A stretch of 64,000 bases of DNA from Agrostemma githago. Its lineage: Eukaryota; Streptophyta; Magnoliopsida; Caryophyllales; Caryophyllaceae. Of the stretch, positions 1 to 12,128 are shown one piece after another. The notes below the pieces were generated by a model. That model saw nothing but the letters and a program-made list of their open reading frames with translations, did no database searches and had not been told where the DNA came from. The stretch is from the NCBI GenBank assembly GCA_958450325.1, contig OY288250.1, positions 55,256,898 to 55,320,897 of the forward strand, read 5' to 3'. Position 1 is the first letter of the stretch; every line of letters starts with the position of its first letter. The position numbers and the translations under genes were made by a program.

Positions 1-186
1 TTAGGAGTATACCTCATTGCTGAGATTCCTCCCCCTCCTGTTTTCTTTGTTTTATCTTTTTTGCAAGAGCTTTGTAAATGACCTAGTTTGCCACAAGAAT
101 GGCAATAAAATGGAACCCATTCATAGTCTATCCTCTGGACAGAGGATAGCATTAAGAACCGGAACTTGCATTAAGAACGAAACAAA

Positions 187-963
187 TTACAAGAAGTTAG
201 TGGGTGGCCGAGATACTATCTGGGCACCCACTCCCTTAGTAATAGCAAAGCTAAGAACATCATCATCCAAGAATAAAATCGTTCTTGGATAGGACCCACC
301 TCATCCACCTCATTACTTTTATCCTACTTTTTCCAACATAAAAGAATTGCTCCATCCAAGAATAAAGTTTTTATTCTCCCGTGGGTCCCAACATATTTCA
401 TTATTCCATTCATTCATTAACACATCACTTTAATTTATTTAAATATTAATATTTTTATCATAGGGACCCACGATTTTAATTCTCCACTCCATTCGTTTGA
501 AAGAATGAATATCTCCTATTCTCCATGAAGAATGGTTTCTCCATGGATGGAGGAACCATTTTTCTCCATTCCATTCTTCTCCAAGAATGGAGAATGGAGG
601 GTGGATGGGGATGCTCTAAGTCTAGTGAAAATAAAAGTAGCTGCGCGAGCCCCCGCGTCCTGAGAGATAGAAAATTTCTGAATCCGCTTGAGCAATGCAA
701 CCGCCTCTGCATCAAGCTCCCCCAGAAAAGAGAAGGAGAAAGGCAGAAACCCATAACCAGTCTTGGTGCACAAATCTCCATACTTGGCGCACTTACGCTG
801 AGCAGCATCAACGACCGCACGACCAGGCAGAAAATCAGTCATCGCAGGCTGAGTCAATGGGGACGACCCCGTCAGATCGACACACACATCACGCCCCTTA
901 TCCCAGGAATAAAGAAGCAAATCCGTCGGGCGTAGGGGCTTGTCATGCCCATCAATCAAACCG
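187..963 (-). pseudogene. C-terminal fragment of a plant reverse-transcriptase-associated protein, split by a MITE
   Basis: Read on the minus strand, 963 to 620 encodes a protein segment with the blocks DLTGSSPLTQ, PGRAVVDAAQRK and GYGFLPFSFS. The frame is interrupted by the MITE at 255-616 and resumes at about 251, giving KGVGAQIVSR and then a stop at 187. From memory this block order matches the C-terminal part of a repetitive protein family common in plant genomes, associated with reverse transcriptases and possibly a restriction-like endonuclease region; that assignment is not proven here. No start codon or upstream domains are present: the homology stops at the (TTA)n tract at 976. It is a dead fragment. 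Its frame joins cleanly once MITE plus one TAA duplication is removed, so it was still open when the MITE landed. Confidence 0.55.
255..616. mobile_element. Tourist-like (PIF/Harbinger-type) MITE, 362 bp
   Basis: The termini are imperfect inverted repeats: GAACATCATCATCC at the left and, on the opposite strand, GAGCATCCCCATCC at the right. The element is flanked by TAA at 252-254 and 617-619, the 3-bp duplication expected for PIF/Harbinger MITEs. The interior is AT-rich and full of short inverted repeats (ATCCAAGAATAAA, TTCTCCAT). It carries no coding sequence. It is inserted in the coding fragment at 187-963. Confidence 0.8.
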
Positions 964-975
964 ACATCCACCTCC

Positions 976-1022
<47 letters not shown>

Positions 1023-1049
1023 TATTATTATTATTATTATTATTATTTT
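976..1049. repeat. (TTA)n microsatellite at a LINE 3' end
   Basis: About 74 bp of nearly pure TTA triplets. It abuts the 3' end of the minus-strand LINE at 1050 onward, so on that strand it reads as a (TAA)n tail. A similar tract next to a related sequence lies at 41157-41225. Long poly-Tyr or poly-Asn reading frames through it are artefacts. Confidence 0.85.
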
Positions 1050-3060
1050 GCGAGAAAATGGCATGCCTCTTATATAGATATAATCAAATACAAGAGACTA
1101 GCTCTTACAAAAAGAAGAAACCCACTACAAGACTAATTCAACAACAAGAAACAACAACCCTATTGTTTACTTCCTCCTCTTGCTCGAAGTCTAATTACTA
1201 CTTCAAACTGTATCTATTTTACCAACTGTATACAAGCTCTTCCTGTATCCTTAAAGATTCTTCTATTTCTTTCCATCCCAATATGGTAGACTGTCGATGC
1301 AATTGCCAAGCAAAATAACCTGTTCTTCCTGTGCTTTCTATGCCTCCTACTCGCCCCCCATCTCAACTCTGTTTGCAAGTCATCACTTCGCCCTACCACT
1401 CCCATTCAATCCTTAATTCCTCTCCATATGTCCCTAGCAAAAGGACACTTAAAAAATAGATGAGCATGACTTTCTGCATCTTGTTTACAAAGTATGCACC
1501 TTTTAACTATGTACACAAGTTTCTTTTGCATATTATCTACGGTGGCTAATTTCTTTTGAGCTGCAAGACCAGTAATCAGTCCATGCTTAGGAATAGCTCC
1601 CTCCTGCATCGTCCATAGCCACTATTTTCTGCTATACTTCATTCGAAACCAATCGTATGCTAAGCTTATTCTAAAAGCACCATCAAACACCCAACTTTTC
1701 AGCAGCGCCTTAGTTGCCTCCTCACTTCCTTCCTTTCGCATAATCTCATCTCGAACCTTAATTACACTCTTCAATGTGGATGTTTAGCGGTCTTCATTTT
1801 TAATCATCCAAACTGTCTGCCCTTCCAGTACATAGCATTGTACCCATCTACCCCAAACTCCTCCTTTGTTCTCCAAAAGTTTCCAAAGCCATATGCATAT
1901 CATTGCCTTGTTCCAAGCTATCATATCTCTTATTCCCACTCCTCCTTCCTCCCACGGTGCACACATACTTGTCCAACTTTTGTGTGACAGGCGCACACCC
2001 TCAACATCACCTGACCAGAAGAAATTCCGACACATATTTGTGATTTTCTGCATAACATTCCCATGTAATAATGTATTAGCAGCCCAATAATTCAATACCC
2101 AAAAGATAACTGAATTCAAAAGGTGTGCCCTTCCTGCGTAAGTCGGACTTTTAGATGACCAACACTGGGTAATACTCTGAACTTTCCCAAACAGAACACT
2201 ATAATGCTCCAATTTATTATTGACAGTATTTAGTGGCAGGCCAAGATACTGACACGGAAACCGACCTTCCTTGTAACCTGTGCAAGTAAGAATGCTTTCC
2301 TTTATTTCATCCTGCACTCCTTCAAAAAACACCTCAGTTTTCTCCCTGTTTGCTAGTAATCCTGACTCCTTAGCAAAGTCATCAAGTACACTAGCAGCAG
2401 CTTTAACAGATGGGACGTCACCCCTCATAAACACCATAAGATCATCCGCAAATATTAGATGATTAAGCATTAATTTCCTACATTTGGGATGATAAGAGAC
2501 TTGTTGTCCTTTAAATATATCCCTCATATTCCTTGATAGTATCTCCATGCTTAACACAAATAAGTAAGGAGATAGTGGATCTCCTTGACGCACTCCGCTC
2601 TTCCCCTTGAAAAAGCCATGAACGTCCCCATTGATCTTTATAGAAAATCAAGACACCTGAATGCAACACCGAATCAAATGTATTAGAACTTGAGGAAAAT
2701 GAAACTCCTCCAGCATATTATCCAAAAAAGTCCATTGAAGCGAGTCAAACGCTTTCCTCAAGTCGATTTTCATTAAGCATCGTAGTGTCAAAAGCTTCCT
2801 TCCATAGCCTTTATTGAGTGATTGAGATAATCCAATATTCTCTTGGATGCTTCTATCAACAATGAATGCTGCTTGTTCCGGGCCTACCAATTCATGTATT
2901 ACTAATTTGACCCAATTAGTAAGAATCTTACTAATTACTTTATAAAAAACCGAACAACACGATATCGGTCTATAGTCAAACACCGATTGGCATACCTGTT
3001 TTTTTGGAATTAAGGATATTTGGATTATCTTTAACATTTTCTCACTTAATGAGAACTGTT
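1050..3060 (-). pseudogene. Decayed L1-type LINE, RT to 3' end
   Basis: Minus-strand coding remnants run in order from about 3045 down to 1214. First comes the RT N-terminal part (SLIPKK, DYRPISCC, EQAAFIVDRS, KIDLRKAFDS), then the RT core (RQGDPLSPYLF, the catalytic FADD box in LIFADDLMVF), then the zf-RVT cysteine region (ILCKQDAESHAHLFFKCPFA) and the terminal block with MERNRRIFK. These are hallmarks of plant L1-like ORF2. The frame is broken by in-frame stops, for example near 2648 (between the two RT halves), 1784 and 1406. The endonuclease domain and ORF1 are absent, so the copy is 5' truncated; the 5' limit is approximate. The 3' end is the (TAA)n tract at 976-1049. No clear target duplication was found. 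Confidence 0.8.
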
Positions 3061-3667
3061 CCCTTTTATTGAAACAATTGATTTTGGTACTTATAGTAGT
3101 CATCTCCATGACTCTAATTATACAGTCCATACTGTACATTAACACTAGTTATAATTTATCGGAATTATCCTTTACAAGGACAAATTCCATCTTTAATTTT
3201 GAGAACAATTCTCAAGATACCAATCGACGAGGTTGAACAATTCAAACTCTTCTTTAATAAATGTGATAAAGGTGACTAAATTACAACTACAATTATATGC
3301 AAAGTAAAACGATAATTAATATTAATAATCTTAAACAATTTTAAGATAAAATCATGAAAACTACCCTCAAGTTCGCATAATATTCCAAGATCCTAAACCT
3401 TTTTGTTGCTCAAGTGAACTTGGGCTCACTGCTCAAGCTCCAAAAGTAAAGGTAGACAGCAATATTGTCAATTACATCAATATGTAATTCTTGGTTCATC
3501 GGAATTAGTAATCATATGACACCAACTATTTGTCTCAAAGCCCAAGTCCAACTTGATAGCAATGTTAAGCAGACCAAATTGAACCTGTGGGTAACCGTTA
3601 CCCACCTACTCAGTCCATACACATTGGCAAAGCACCGTTTAGGCAGTCACTTCAACTAATGATATGA
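3061..3667. other. Unassigned sequence left of element 1
   Basis: AT-rich sequence with no convincing gene. It continues at 22813 once element 1 and one 5-bp duplication are removed. It may be internal sequence of the degraded LTR element whose orphan LTR lies at 24216, but no protein domain was recognised. Confidence 0.4.
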
Positions 3668-3672
3668 AATTG

Positions 3673-5797
3673 TGTAGACACCCACATTTTGACCGCCAGG
3701 TGTCTATAGTAGGTCCCACCAAACACCCGATGATGATAGGACGCGAACATGCTTTAATTGACTCGGATACGGGCTCGAAATCATGGACATTTGGTTTAGG
3801 CTTATTACGGAGTACATATCTTACAAAACCAACCTCAAATCCAGGCCCAGTGGGTCATTTCGAGTCAAATGAGACTAATTTGGGTCGATTCCGGCACCAG
3901 GGGTAAAACCGTCTTTTTGCGACCGTGTCAAAACCCGGTCGAAAATATTCTCGAGACACACGAGTCAGCCGTGACACCTCACGTGGCTGATTCGGCCTCC
4001 AACTGCTACAAAAATCAGCTTCAAAAAATATTAAACAAATTCGTTTAAGGATAGAATTCGATCTCAAATAGGAATTCTATCTGAAAACCGAATCAGATAC
4101 CGACCGAGCTCCAAATACTCGGCCAAAACCCCCCAACCAGCCGAGATTCTTGCTTCCCCACCAAGCAACGGAATTTATGTTCCTCTCGACTTCTTATATT
4201 TCCTATCCAAACCGGTGTTTCTTGTTATCCAAGCAAGATACCTCTTCTAAACCTCTGCGCCTATAAATAGACCCTCCATTCAACATTGAAAAGGACCGAA
4301 AAAAACACAACACATACGATTGTTAGTCACACACATCCTCGACACCTAGCAAAAATAATCTCGACACACACATCCGAAGGTGCACCGAAATACTGTCCAA
4401 AAAAACGACGAATCCGACCCCGTCATCCGGCCGAATCCGTTACCTCCCACGTCCAAAAAACCGACACCTTAACTCATCCGCATCATCTCGACGCTCCCGT
4501 GCCTAAGCCACCGTCCGACGAGCCTTATACCGAGAAAACGAAGCATGTAGGTTGAGGGTGTAAATCAAACCCGACTCTTCCCTTTTCTCTCCCTCTTTCT
4601 CACGTCTTTTTCTTCTTTTTTTCGTTGTGTCGTCGGTCGTTTCGTATTTTAATATGGGTCGTTCGTCACATATATTTTATTTCTAATAATCGATACTAAA
4701 AAACTATTTTTTTTTAACGTTCTTAAAATACGATATCGATTCTCTAATCGAATATCGTATCTAACAAGAACAAAATTAATTAATTCTCGTTGATGCTAAT
4801 AAAATCATTACATCTTTTTAAACAAAATTCGACGATTTTATACGTGGAGAGAATTAACATCTTTTTCGTTCAAAATTCTTTTTTTTTTTACTTTTCGTTC
4901 AAAACAAACTTTTTTCAAAACCTTTTCTAAAATCATTTTGACTATTCGATATCGATTTCATAATCGAATATCGAATACGACGAATATCGAAAATATAAAT
5001 CGAGTATAAATTAATCCATATTTGTACGCGGTTTATAAAAATTAACGATTTTCGACAAAATAAAAAAAAACCCGAACAGACCGCCACGCGAGTCGCGCGC
5101 CCTCCAGGCGACTCGCGGGGTGGCCTGGTTCGCCGGGTCTGTTTTTCTCGTTTCCTCGCTTTTCTATTTTTTATTCTTTTCGAACCTTACATAAAAAGCA
5201 ACTTTCGCGACATATTTCGATAAATACCTTTTTTTTCGACCTCGGTCAACACGTGTTAATCCATCACGTGTCATTAAATCTCTTTTCAAATCATGCATAT
5301 TTTTATTCATATCTTTATTCAATTTATTCGATCGTTACTAACTCGTTTTCTCGTGTTTTTAGCAATTTATTTGTTTCTATCGTTTTATTAGACTAAAACG
5401 AACGATATCTTAGTAAAGGCCGCTAAGTGCGGGCGGGGTTGGGTGTTCTTAGTGAACTTCTCAACACGTACCCTCACCCCTTACTCAGAACCATGGTTTC
5501 CGGATGTCCGAATCCATTGGCAACGAGAGTCATTCAATACACGATATCCGATAATGTCGGTATCGGTATTGTAATGCAAAGGGACGAACCCAATAAACTC
5601 TGACATCGGAAATGGGCCGTACATTGTGCACGGCCCACTACGACATAGAGTGGGCTCGAATGGTTCCGAATAACCACAAAATTCGGTGGCGACTCCTACT
5701 TCGATTTAATTTCAATTTGACCATCTCATATGGAGATTCATTCGCCGCCCCAAACCCGCGCGTGGCCGCGTCGGGGTGGACCTATGTCATGTCCACA
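3673..5797 (+). repeat. Element 1, 5' LTR
   Basis: 2,125 bp, TG...CA. A TATA box (CTATAAATAG) at 4261-4270 marks U3; about 1.5 kb of R-U5 follows. Features shared with the other copies of this LTR family are GCATGTAGGTTGAGGGTG after the TATA region, several TATCGATTCTCTAATCGAATATCG-type inverted motifs around 4730-4980, and a GC-rich palindrome block (CGCGAGTCGCGCG...GCGACTCGCG) at about 5083-5130. The LTR ends just before the primer-binding site. Confidence 0.9.
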
Positions 5798-5800
5798 ATT

Positions 5801-5818
5801 TGGCGACTCCGCTGGGGA
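5801..5818 (+). promoter_or_regulatory. Primer-binding site, element 1 (tRNA-Arg type)
   Basis: TGGCGACTCCGCTGGGGA begins 3 bp after the LTR. From memory this is the complement of a plant tRNA-Arg 3' end, the primer described for Ogre/Tat elements. The same site follows the 5' LTR of element 3 with one G fewer. Confidence 0.7.
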
Positions 5819-7760
5819 TTAACTGATGAGTCACTTACCATCGGCATCCTCAGGGTGAGACTCGAAAAGAAATCGTTCGAATAGTAATGTACACGTTTTA
5901 GTTCAATGGGTCATGCATAACCCGATCTTTCCCGTGCCGGTTACTTGTGACCGACGTCCCACTGTACCACAGTGCATTCCTAAATGGGTGCACTAAAGAC
6001 TTCGATGGCGGAACTCTCATGGGTTTTACGGCAGGTTCTAAGACCAACTCGGCTTAGGAAGACCGTCCTGATTTGCGAGAAAGCTATCGTCGTTGGTATA
6101 GACCCTATTCGACCGATCGAGACTTAGACTAAGAGCATACATGGTGTCATTATACTGTTTCCGTGAGTACGTGCTACTTGATCCATGTCTCGTCTTTTCA
6201 AAAACCGTCGTTTTCAAAAACTTGCATCTTTTTCGAAAATTATCCATTTTTCAAAACCCGGAAAGCTACCGAATTTAGGACTTATGATTTTGACTCAAAA
6301 TAGCCTATTTTCTAGCCGGTATGCTGTCCAAACCTTTTCAAAAATTCGAAAATCTTGGCCCGATGACACCTTTTTTTCGATTTTAAAAAAAGATCGGGTC
6401 ATCCAATCCGACTTAGTTCGGTTTTCAAATCCAAATCCTCTTTTCAAAGCCTTCCTCTTCTTAGGACTTCCCATATTTAGTAGTGTCGGGTCTTGTCATA
6501 AGTCGTTAGGGTCTATAGCGTCGAAACTCCGTCGATCCTACATCACAAGTTTCTACCCCATCCCAGTCCGCCTTATTTAACAAGGCACGGCCCACCTACG
6601 TAGGAGAAACTCCTACAAAGGAAAGACCGTCTGCACTTTAGGGTCCAAGGTCTAGGGAGTATCTCACGTGGACCTTCCTTCGAGCGGGACTCGGCCCACA
6701 TAGCCGAATCCTAAGGGAGGCCCACCTTTCACAAGTCACCCGTCTAGGAGTCGGTCTCAACCCCACTCGGGGGCTACCTTTTAGCAGAGCGATCAACCAC
6801 GATTGCTCTAAGGGTCATGTCTTACACGTGTTGTCTCACGTATCCCACTTTCGAGTCACCTAGATGTCGCACCATCTGAGTCCTAACAGAGTCTTTAGTC
6901 TTACTCGGGGGCTATCCTCCAACCGAGCAATCAACCACGGTCATCCTAAGGGCACCTCACGTTCATCATACACTGGCGTCCTTATGATGCCCTCTTCGAG
7001 TCGTTCCTATGCTACGAATACTCGAGTCACCTAGGGTTAGGTCACCACGGTTGGTCCGAGCACGCGACGCGGTCAAACACGGTCGCCCCATGTTCGGACT
7101 CACCCTTATGCATCTCGGGTCTAATTCGCGGTCGTTACCTTGTCTAGGTCGACATTCGGGTATCCCGATCCTAGAGTCTTTGTCATCCCGTCACCCCGGG
7201 CCATATCTAGTTTGACTCCCTCTCTTGCATTTGCGCAAAGTCGGGTTTAGGCGAGTCGTGGCACTAGTCGTTTTCTCCAATCAGAGACCTTACCAAAAAG
7301 AAACAACCAACCGAGCATCCGAAAGTCCGGATTTGATTCGAGTCTAAGTCGGAGTCCGAGTCTAGGATGCCCTACATCCTCATTTCCAAATCAGAGTCAG
7401 AGTCTATTGCATTCTGTCATCTTTCCAAAATTCAATAAATTCAGCTTTTCTATTTTCTCATATATACTTTCCTTATGTGTTTCCGAGAACATGATGAACA
7501 CCGTCATACACTGTGAGCACATGCACGTGACTATAGGCACATCTATAACGACTGTAGGAAACCGAGCCCATGTTTTCCTTTTACCATGTCCGGTATAGAA
7601 AAGCCACATGACTACCCGTAGCAGGAGCGGTATCGAATCCTATGACAAATCTAGGTAATTAATCTCCTAGTTTGGGTTCAAGACGGGAGGCAAGCCCATT
7701 TCCCACAATAAACACCCATCCAACAAGATCAACCAATCCCTACCTCAGGTGTTAATTTGA

Positions 7761-7797
<37 letters not shown>

Positions 7798-7995
7798 GGA
7801 CGAAAAAATCAAAAGTCCGAGAAATAAAAGAAAAACTGGACGAAAAGAAAACAAAAGTCCAGGAAAGAAGCAAAAGGCCAAAACAAAAGAGCTGGCCATG
7901 ATCAAAAAGAATTGTCAACATTCCCCGACCAGATACGGTCCATCCCATGACCGGGGCTAAAAGGTCAACCAACAAAAAAATTCAAAAAACCCATG
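5819..7995 (+). other. Element 1 internal region, 5' part (non-coding)
   Basis: Leader-like sequence colinear with 33326-35420 of element 3, including blocks around 6480-6560, 7017-7250 and 7390-7700. Reading frames are short and not conserved between the two copies, so no protein is called. Short direct repeats such as ACTCGGGGGCTA occur near 6765 and 6903. The stretch ends in the poly-A tract and a pair of AACTGGACGAAAA-like repeats near 7795-7850. Confidence 0.6.
7762..7795 (+). repeat. 34-bp poly-A tract inside element 1
   Basis: Uninterrupted run of A. The equivalent place in element 3 (35225-35275) has three shorter A runs separated by CTGGAC, so the tract length varies between sister copies. 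Confidence 0.8.
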
Positions 7996-8000
7996 ATCGT

Positions 8001-9620
8001 TGATGGTAAGGATTTGTCGTGTATCCTAACCGTCAATAAACTACCGATTACACCTAGTGGGTAGCTAGGGCAAGTCGGGATCGTATCCACGAGGACGGTA
8101 TGGCAAGGTTTAGACTAGGTCGGCCTAAAACAAGACTATGCTACCAAACAAACACAAAGAAACGGTAATTGACAAACTATGGTGGAGGATAGGTAGGATC
8201 TAGACTAATGATGAACTAGCTAAATTAAGATTAAGAGAATTAACTAGAAACAAACTAAACAATGAAACTAATGGAATAATGACTAACTAAGAGGATGAAC
8301 TCAAATAAGGGAAGAAGTGGGGTAGGTCGGGTTCATAGGAGTAGAAGGGTAATTGGGGTGATCAAGGGTATAGGTGTCTCCTAGTCACTAGAGTCGGTCC
8401 GGGCTCTCACAACTTAGACCGATGTCAAGGTGGGTCCGGGCTCTCGCAACTTAGACCCTAGTCCGCGCTCTCGCGACTAAACTATTCTCAACATTTCCGC
8501 ATCATAGACAAACAATGAGAAGATGAGCACAAGTATGGGAAGCATGGCCACTACAACTCATACAAGCATATCAACAAACACATAGAGTGCCCACAATGTG
8601 ACTAACAACAAAGATTCACCCTTTTCCCTTAATCAACCCTAATCATCCATAATCTACCCCTAATCCCCCTACTAACCCCACAAGAAGACTACTCACTCAT
8701 GATGAAGAATAAAACAACCATAACAAGAGAAAATATCATCACAAAACAAACATCCATAATGAATAACAAGAACAATAACAATCTCAATATAAAAAGATAG
8801 AAACAAGATTAAATAACTAAGGACAAGAGTAAGAAAGATTATACCAACACTAGGAAGATGAAAAGATGCAATCTTGTATAAATAAGAACCCAAAATAAAC
8901 CCCAAGGATGTCAAGCTTGGAGAATTCTTCAAGAACTTCTTAATAAAAGAACTAATTACAATAGATTAACTAAGGATTAACAAAGATTAAAGGAAGATTA
9001 AACTAATGATGAAACTAAATCTAGGGTTTTAGGGTTTTTGAGAGGCTTAAGGAACGCTAAACTATCATAAGATGTGTTACTAATACAAGAAGGGAGTATA
9101 TATATGGGTACAAGAATGAAGGAGAAGAAAGAAAAGAGCCCGTGCTGCCCCTGTAGCGTCCCGACCGGGACGGGATCATCCCGACCGGGACGGCCCTGTC
9201 ATCCCGACCGGGACGGGTTGGTCCCGACCGGGATGGGCTCACAGTGGCCTTCTTCAAAGCGCACCTCATCCCGAACGGGATGGGTCTTGTATGCCTCCCT
9301 TTAGAGCTCTTTGGTCCCTCCTTGCCTCTCATGGGTTTCTCGCCGATTCTCGGGACTCGGGATCGGGTCTCGGAGGCTCGGGATTGGGTCCCAAGGTCTC
9401 GGGGTCGATTCCAAGGCATCGAGTCATCGCTTCTTTACTCCGTTGGCTCCAAAATGTGTGTGTATAGAGTCGGAATCGCTCCAACTCTTCCAAATCGGTC
9501 TCGGGAACCTGAACGAACTAAAGGAAGCATAAGAAGCCCATAAATCGCTCCCAAGGAGCGATTCCACAAGGAAATGGGACCATAACATAGTGAAAAAGGC
9601 ACTACAAACTACACTTATCA
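8001..9620 (-). repeat. Element 2, 3' LTR
   Basis: 1,620 bp. Minus-strand reading starts TGATAAGTGTAG and ends CCTTACCATCA. TATA box on the minus strand at about 9097-9105. A cluster of five CCCGACCGGGA-type palindromes lies at 9155-9288, just upstream of the TATA box in the direction of transcription. The R-U5 part has two to three copies of AAGTTGCGAGAGCCCGG (complement at 8399-8415 and 8436-8452). Confidence 0.92.
9155..9288. repeat. Palindrome array in U3, five units
   Basis: Five imperfect units of about 20 bp, core TCCCGACCGGGA with short linkers such as CGGGATCA and CGGCCCTGTCA. Each unit can form a small hairpin. The partner LTR has nine units at 18169-18382. Confidence 0.85.
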
Positions 9621-9621
9621 A

Positions 9622-9637
9622 CTCCCCCACACTTAAC
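9622..9637 (-). promoter_or_regulatory. Polypurine tract, element 2
   Basis: Minus strand GTTAAGTGTGGGGGAG immediately before the 3' LTR. It is identical in element 4 at 59811-59826. An internal copy lies at 11351-11366. Confidence 0.8.
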
Positions 9638-11350
9638 CCTTACTCGCCCTCGAGTAAGCACAACTAAGTACTAAACTAACCGAGTGGGTATTAGCGCACC
9701 CAACGCCCTTTCAACTCACGCGAGTGCACTTAGAGGAAAAGTGCACACCGCAAGGCAAGTGGGGTATTGCGACAAAACCGCGGATGCAACCGGACACAAA
9801 ACACACAAACAAACAAACACACAAACAAACACTTAGACGGTTGCACCCAAAACAAAAGAAATACCGCTTCCCTCTAAAAGCGGTGATTGAAACACCGGTT
9901 TAGGACTCGAGGTAAGTGACAACGTTCCCAAGCTAGCAATACAAATCAAGGTGAACTAAACCCTAATAGTATGACGGTAAAGCAACAAAAACGTTGGTAA
10001 CTTACCTAGGTCCTTCTAACTTTCTAAAAACGTACTACGGGACGATCGGCGGAGTGGAAAAGTGAAGAACCACGGTGTTAGTCGACACTGTAGGAAAGTG
10101 AGACCCCGCCCCCTTTAGCGTGAGCCAAGAGGGTCGTCCCGTGTCCAAAACCGCCTAACTAGTCCAAGTAAAAAGGTGGAAAACATGCAAAATGAGGGAA
10201 GACCGACTAATGCCGCTATCATCCTTCCTCGGGACTCGGTCCTTTGGTAGGCTCTTCACAGCAAAAGTCGGAAAAAGGCTTATTTTTGTGGGGATTTCTT
10301 TTTTTGTGAGACGGGTTTTCTTTTGGCATTTTCTTTCTTTTCGACATTTTGATTTGTTTGTTGCCATGCCATTTCTTTTTCTTCTTTTCTATTTTCTTTT
10401 TTTGGCTTTTGTGCCTTTTCTTTTTCTTCATTCTTTTCTTTCTTTCATTTTTCTTTCTTTTCTTTTCTTTACCCTTTTTTGGCAAGATTTGGCTTTTTGG
10501 CATTTCTTGACAATTAAGAAAGAGAGAATCAACAAATTGCAATTTATTGTGTGGATATGTGTAGGAGGTAGGTAAATGGGTGAGTCGGGGAGCGTCCTTC
10601 CCTTCAAACCCACAAAAAGGGGAAAATTTGGACTAATCGAGCAAATTTCAAACACGGTCACCTAAGGGACGAGACTCGGTAACCAAGGCCTTTTCACACC
10701 GTGGGTGATCATAATGGTCAAAAGTGCAAATCCCGCAGTAAATCCCTAGTAAGCTAGGTGGACTCAAGGTAAAGGACCAACGAATTCATTGATTTAGGGT
10801 CATTCTACTAGGCTAAAGTCCAAGACTCGATTTACACTACTAGGAAGGGAAAGTAAGCACTCGCACACTAGCCTCTAAACCGGGTTTTCGAAAACCATTT
10901 ACACACAAGACACGAATACACACACAAAACAAAGACTCAACGAGAACGAAAGAAAAAGAAACAAAAGGCAACAAAAACAAAACATGAACAAACAAACACC
11001 ACCCTAAACTTCCAAACATATCACCAAATCAACCACAAGTATGTACAAGCTCCACCCGAGCACACCTCAACACAACCTTCTCCAAACATCACAAGGAATA
11101 AAGAGGGAAAGAGGGTTAGAAGATGTTACCGGATGTCTTCAAAGCCTTCCAAACAACGGTGATTAAGCAACCTATAAGGAAAAGGGAGGCAAAACACACA
11201 CAATACAACAAAAACACGACACAAAGACATAAAGGGAAAAATACACAAAAGAAAAATCTTTTTGATTTTTGTGAAAAAAAATTCAAATTTTTAGGGTTTT
11301 GAAGGTTTTTCGAAAAAGGGAAAAATAAAACTAACTACGATAGAATATCG

Positions 11351-11366
11351 CTCCCCCACACTTAAA
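11351..11366 (-). promoter_or_regulatory. Internal polypurine-tract-like motif, element 2
   Basis: Minus strand TTTAAGTGTGGGGGAG, nearly identical to the terminal tract about 1.7 kb downstream. The same pair exists in element 4 (58059-58074 and 59811-59826). It could act as a second plus-strand initiation site; that is inference. Confidence 0.55.
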
Positions 11367-12128
11367 CCGAGCAATGTCCTCATATGCTCAATCGTAGTGT
11401 GCGGAGAGACAAAAGAAAAGGAAAAGAAACTACGAAAATAAGGCTACAAATCAAAGAATACGGTGAAGAAAACGGTAGAAGGTGTCCGGCCGGGGTGTAG
11501 TCAAGTCACCATGGGCCGAGACGAGAAAAAGATATGGATGGGGGAAGAAATAAAAGAAGGAAATAAAAGGAAATGGGAGGGGAGGGCTAGGTGTAATCAA
11601 GTCACCTAGCCCAGATTCCGTCCAAATCCGACTAATTCCTAAAAAGGGTGAAAATACATGTATAATTGGATTAATCGATTGAATCCCGACGTAATCACGT
11701 CGTCGGGAGTCGGGAGCAACTATACTACGGCCTCGAAGACCACTAAGATACCATGACTCAAGGGGAAAGGGGTAAACAAGATAAAACAAGCGACAAAAGA
11801 TGGAAAAGAAAGGATAGTTACCCAAACCAAACGGTTAGTAACGTACGAACTCCATCGTCTTCAATGATCACTATAGGCACGGTGCTTGTCTTCTTGCATT
11901 CCATCTCGCTTCACCCTTGAGAAGAACTCACGGTAGAGGCAGTAATGGTAGGGGGTGGGATTTGATGTGAGAGTCGGTGTAAAGTGGATAAGAAATGGAG
12001 TGAGGGCATGACAATGAAGTACATGGGGCATATGAAAAGGCTAGGATAGCTAGGGAGGTTGGGAGGGGGTATAAAATGGTTGGGTGGACTCGATTTGCGA
12101 AGAAGAAACACAAAGGGGGAGCAGGCGC

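Noticed and set aside
516..1136. Frames with long poly-Asn, poly-Tyr or poly-Ile runs
   Set aside because: They are translations of the (TTA)n tract and adjoining LINE tail in different frames.
4286..4555. 89-codon frame downstream of the TATA box in the element 1 5' LTR
   Set aside because: A base deletion in the A run of the 3' LTR breaks the frame and element 3 does not keep it, so it is probably not coding.
5801..5818. tRNA gene suspicion at PBS sequences (also 16075, 24203, 55311)
   Set aside because: Only the 3' 12-18 nt complement of tRNAs is present, next to LTR ends; no cloverleaf.
9057..9419. Arg/Pro/Gly/Asp-rich frames (PGRD, PDRDG, SRSG repeats) here, at 12167-12403, 18088-18363 and 53796-54191
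   Set aside because: They arise from reading the palindrome arrays in every frame; U3 position and equal openness on both strands argue against protein.
10219..10575. Lys-rich and Phe-rich opposite-strand frames
   Set aside because: Purine/pyrimidine strand bias inside element 2 (also 58874-59228 in element 4) keeps both strands open; no conserved protein.
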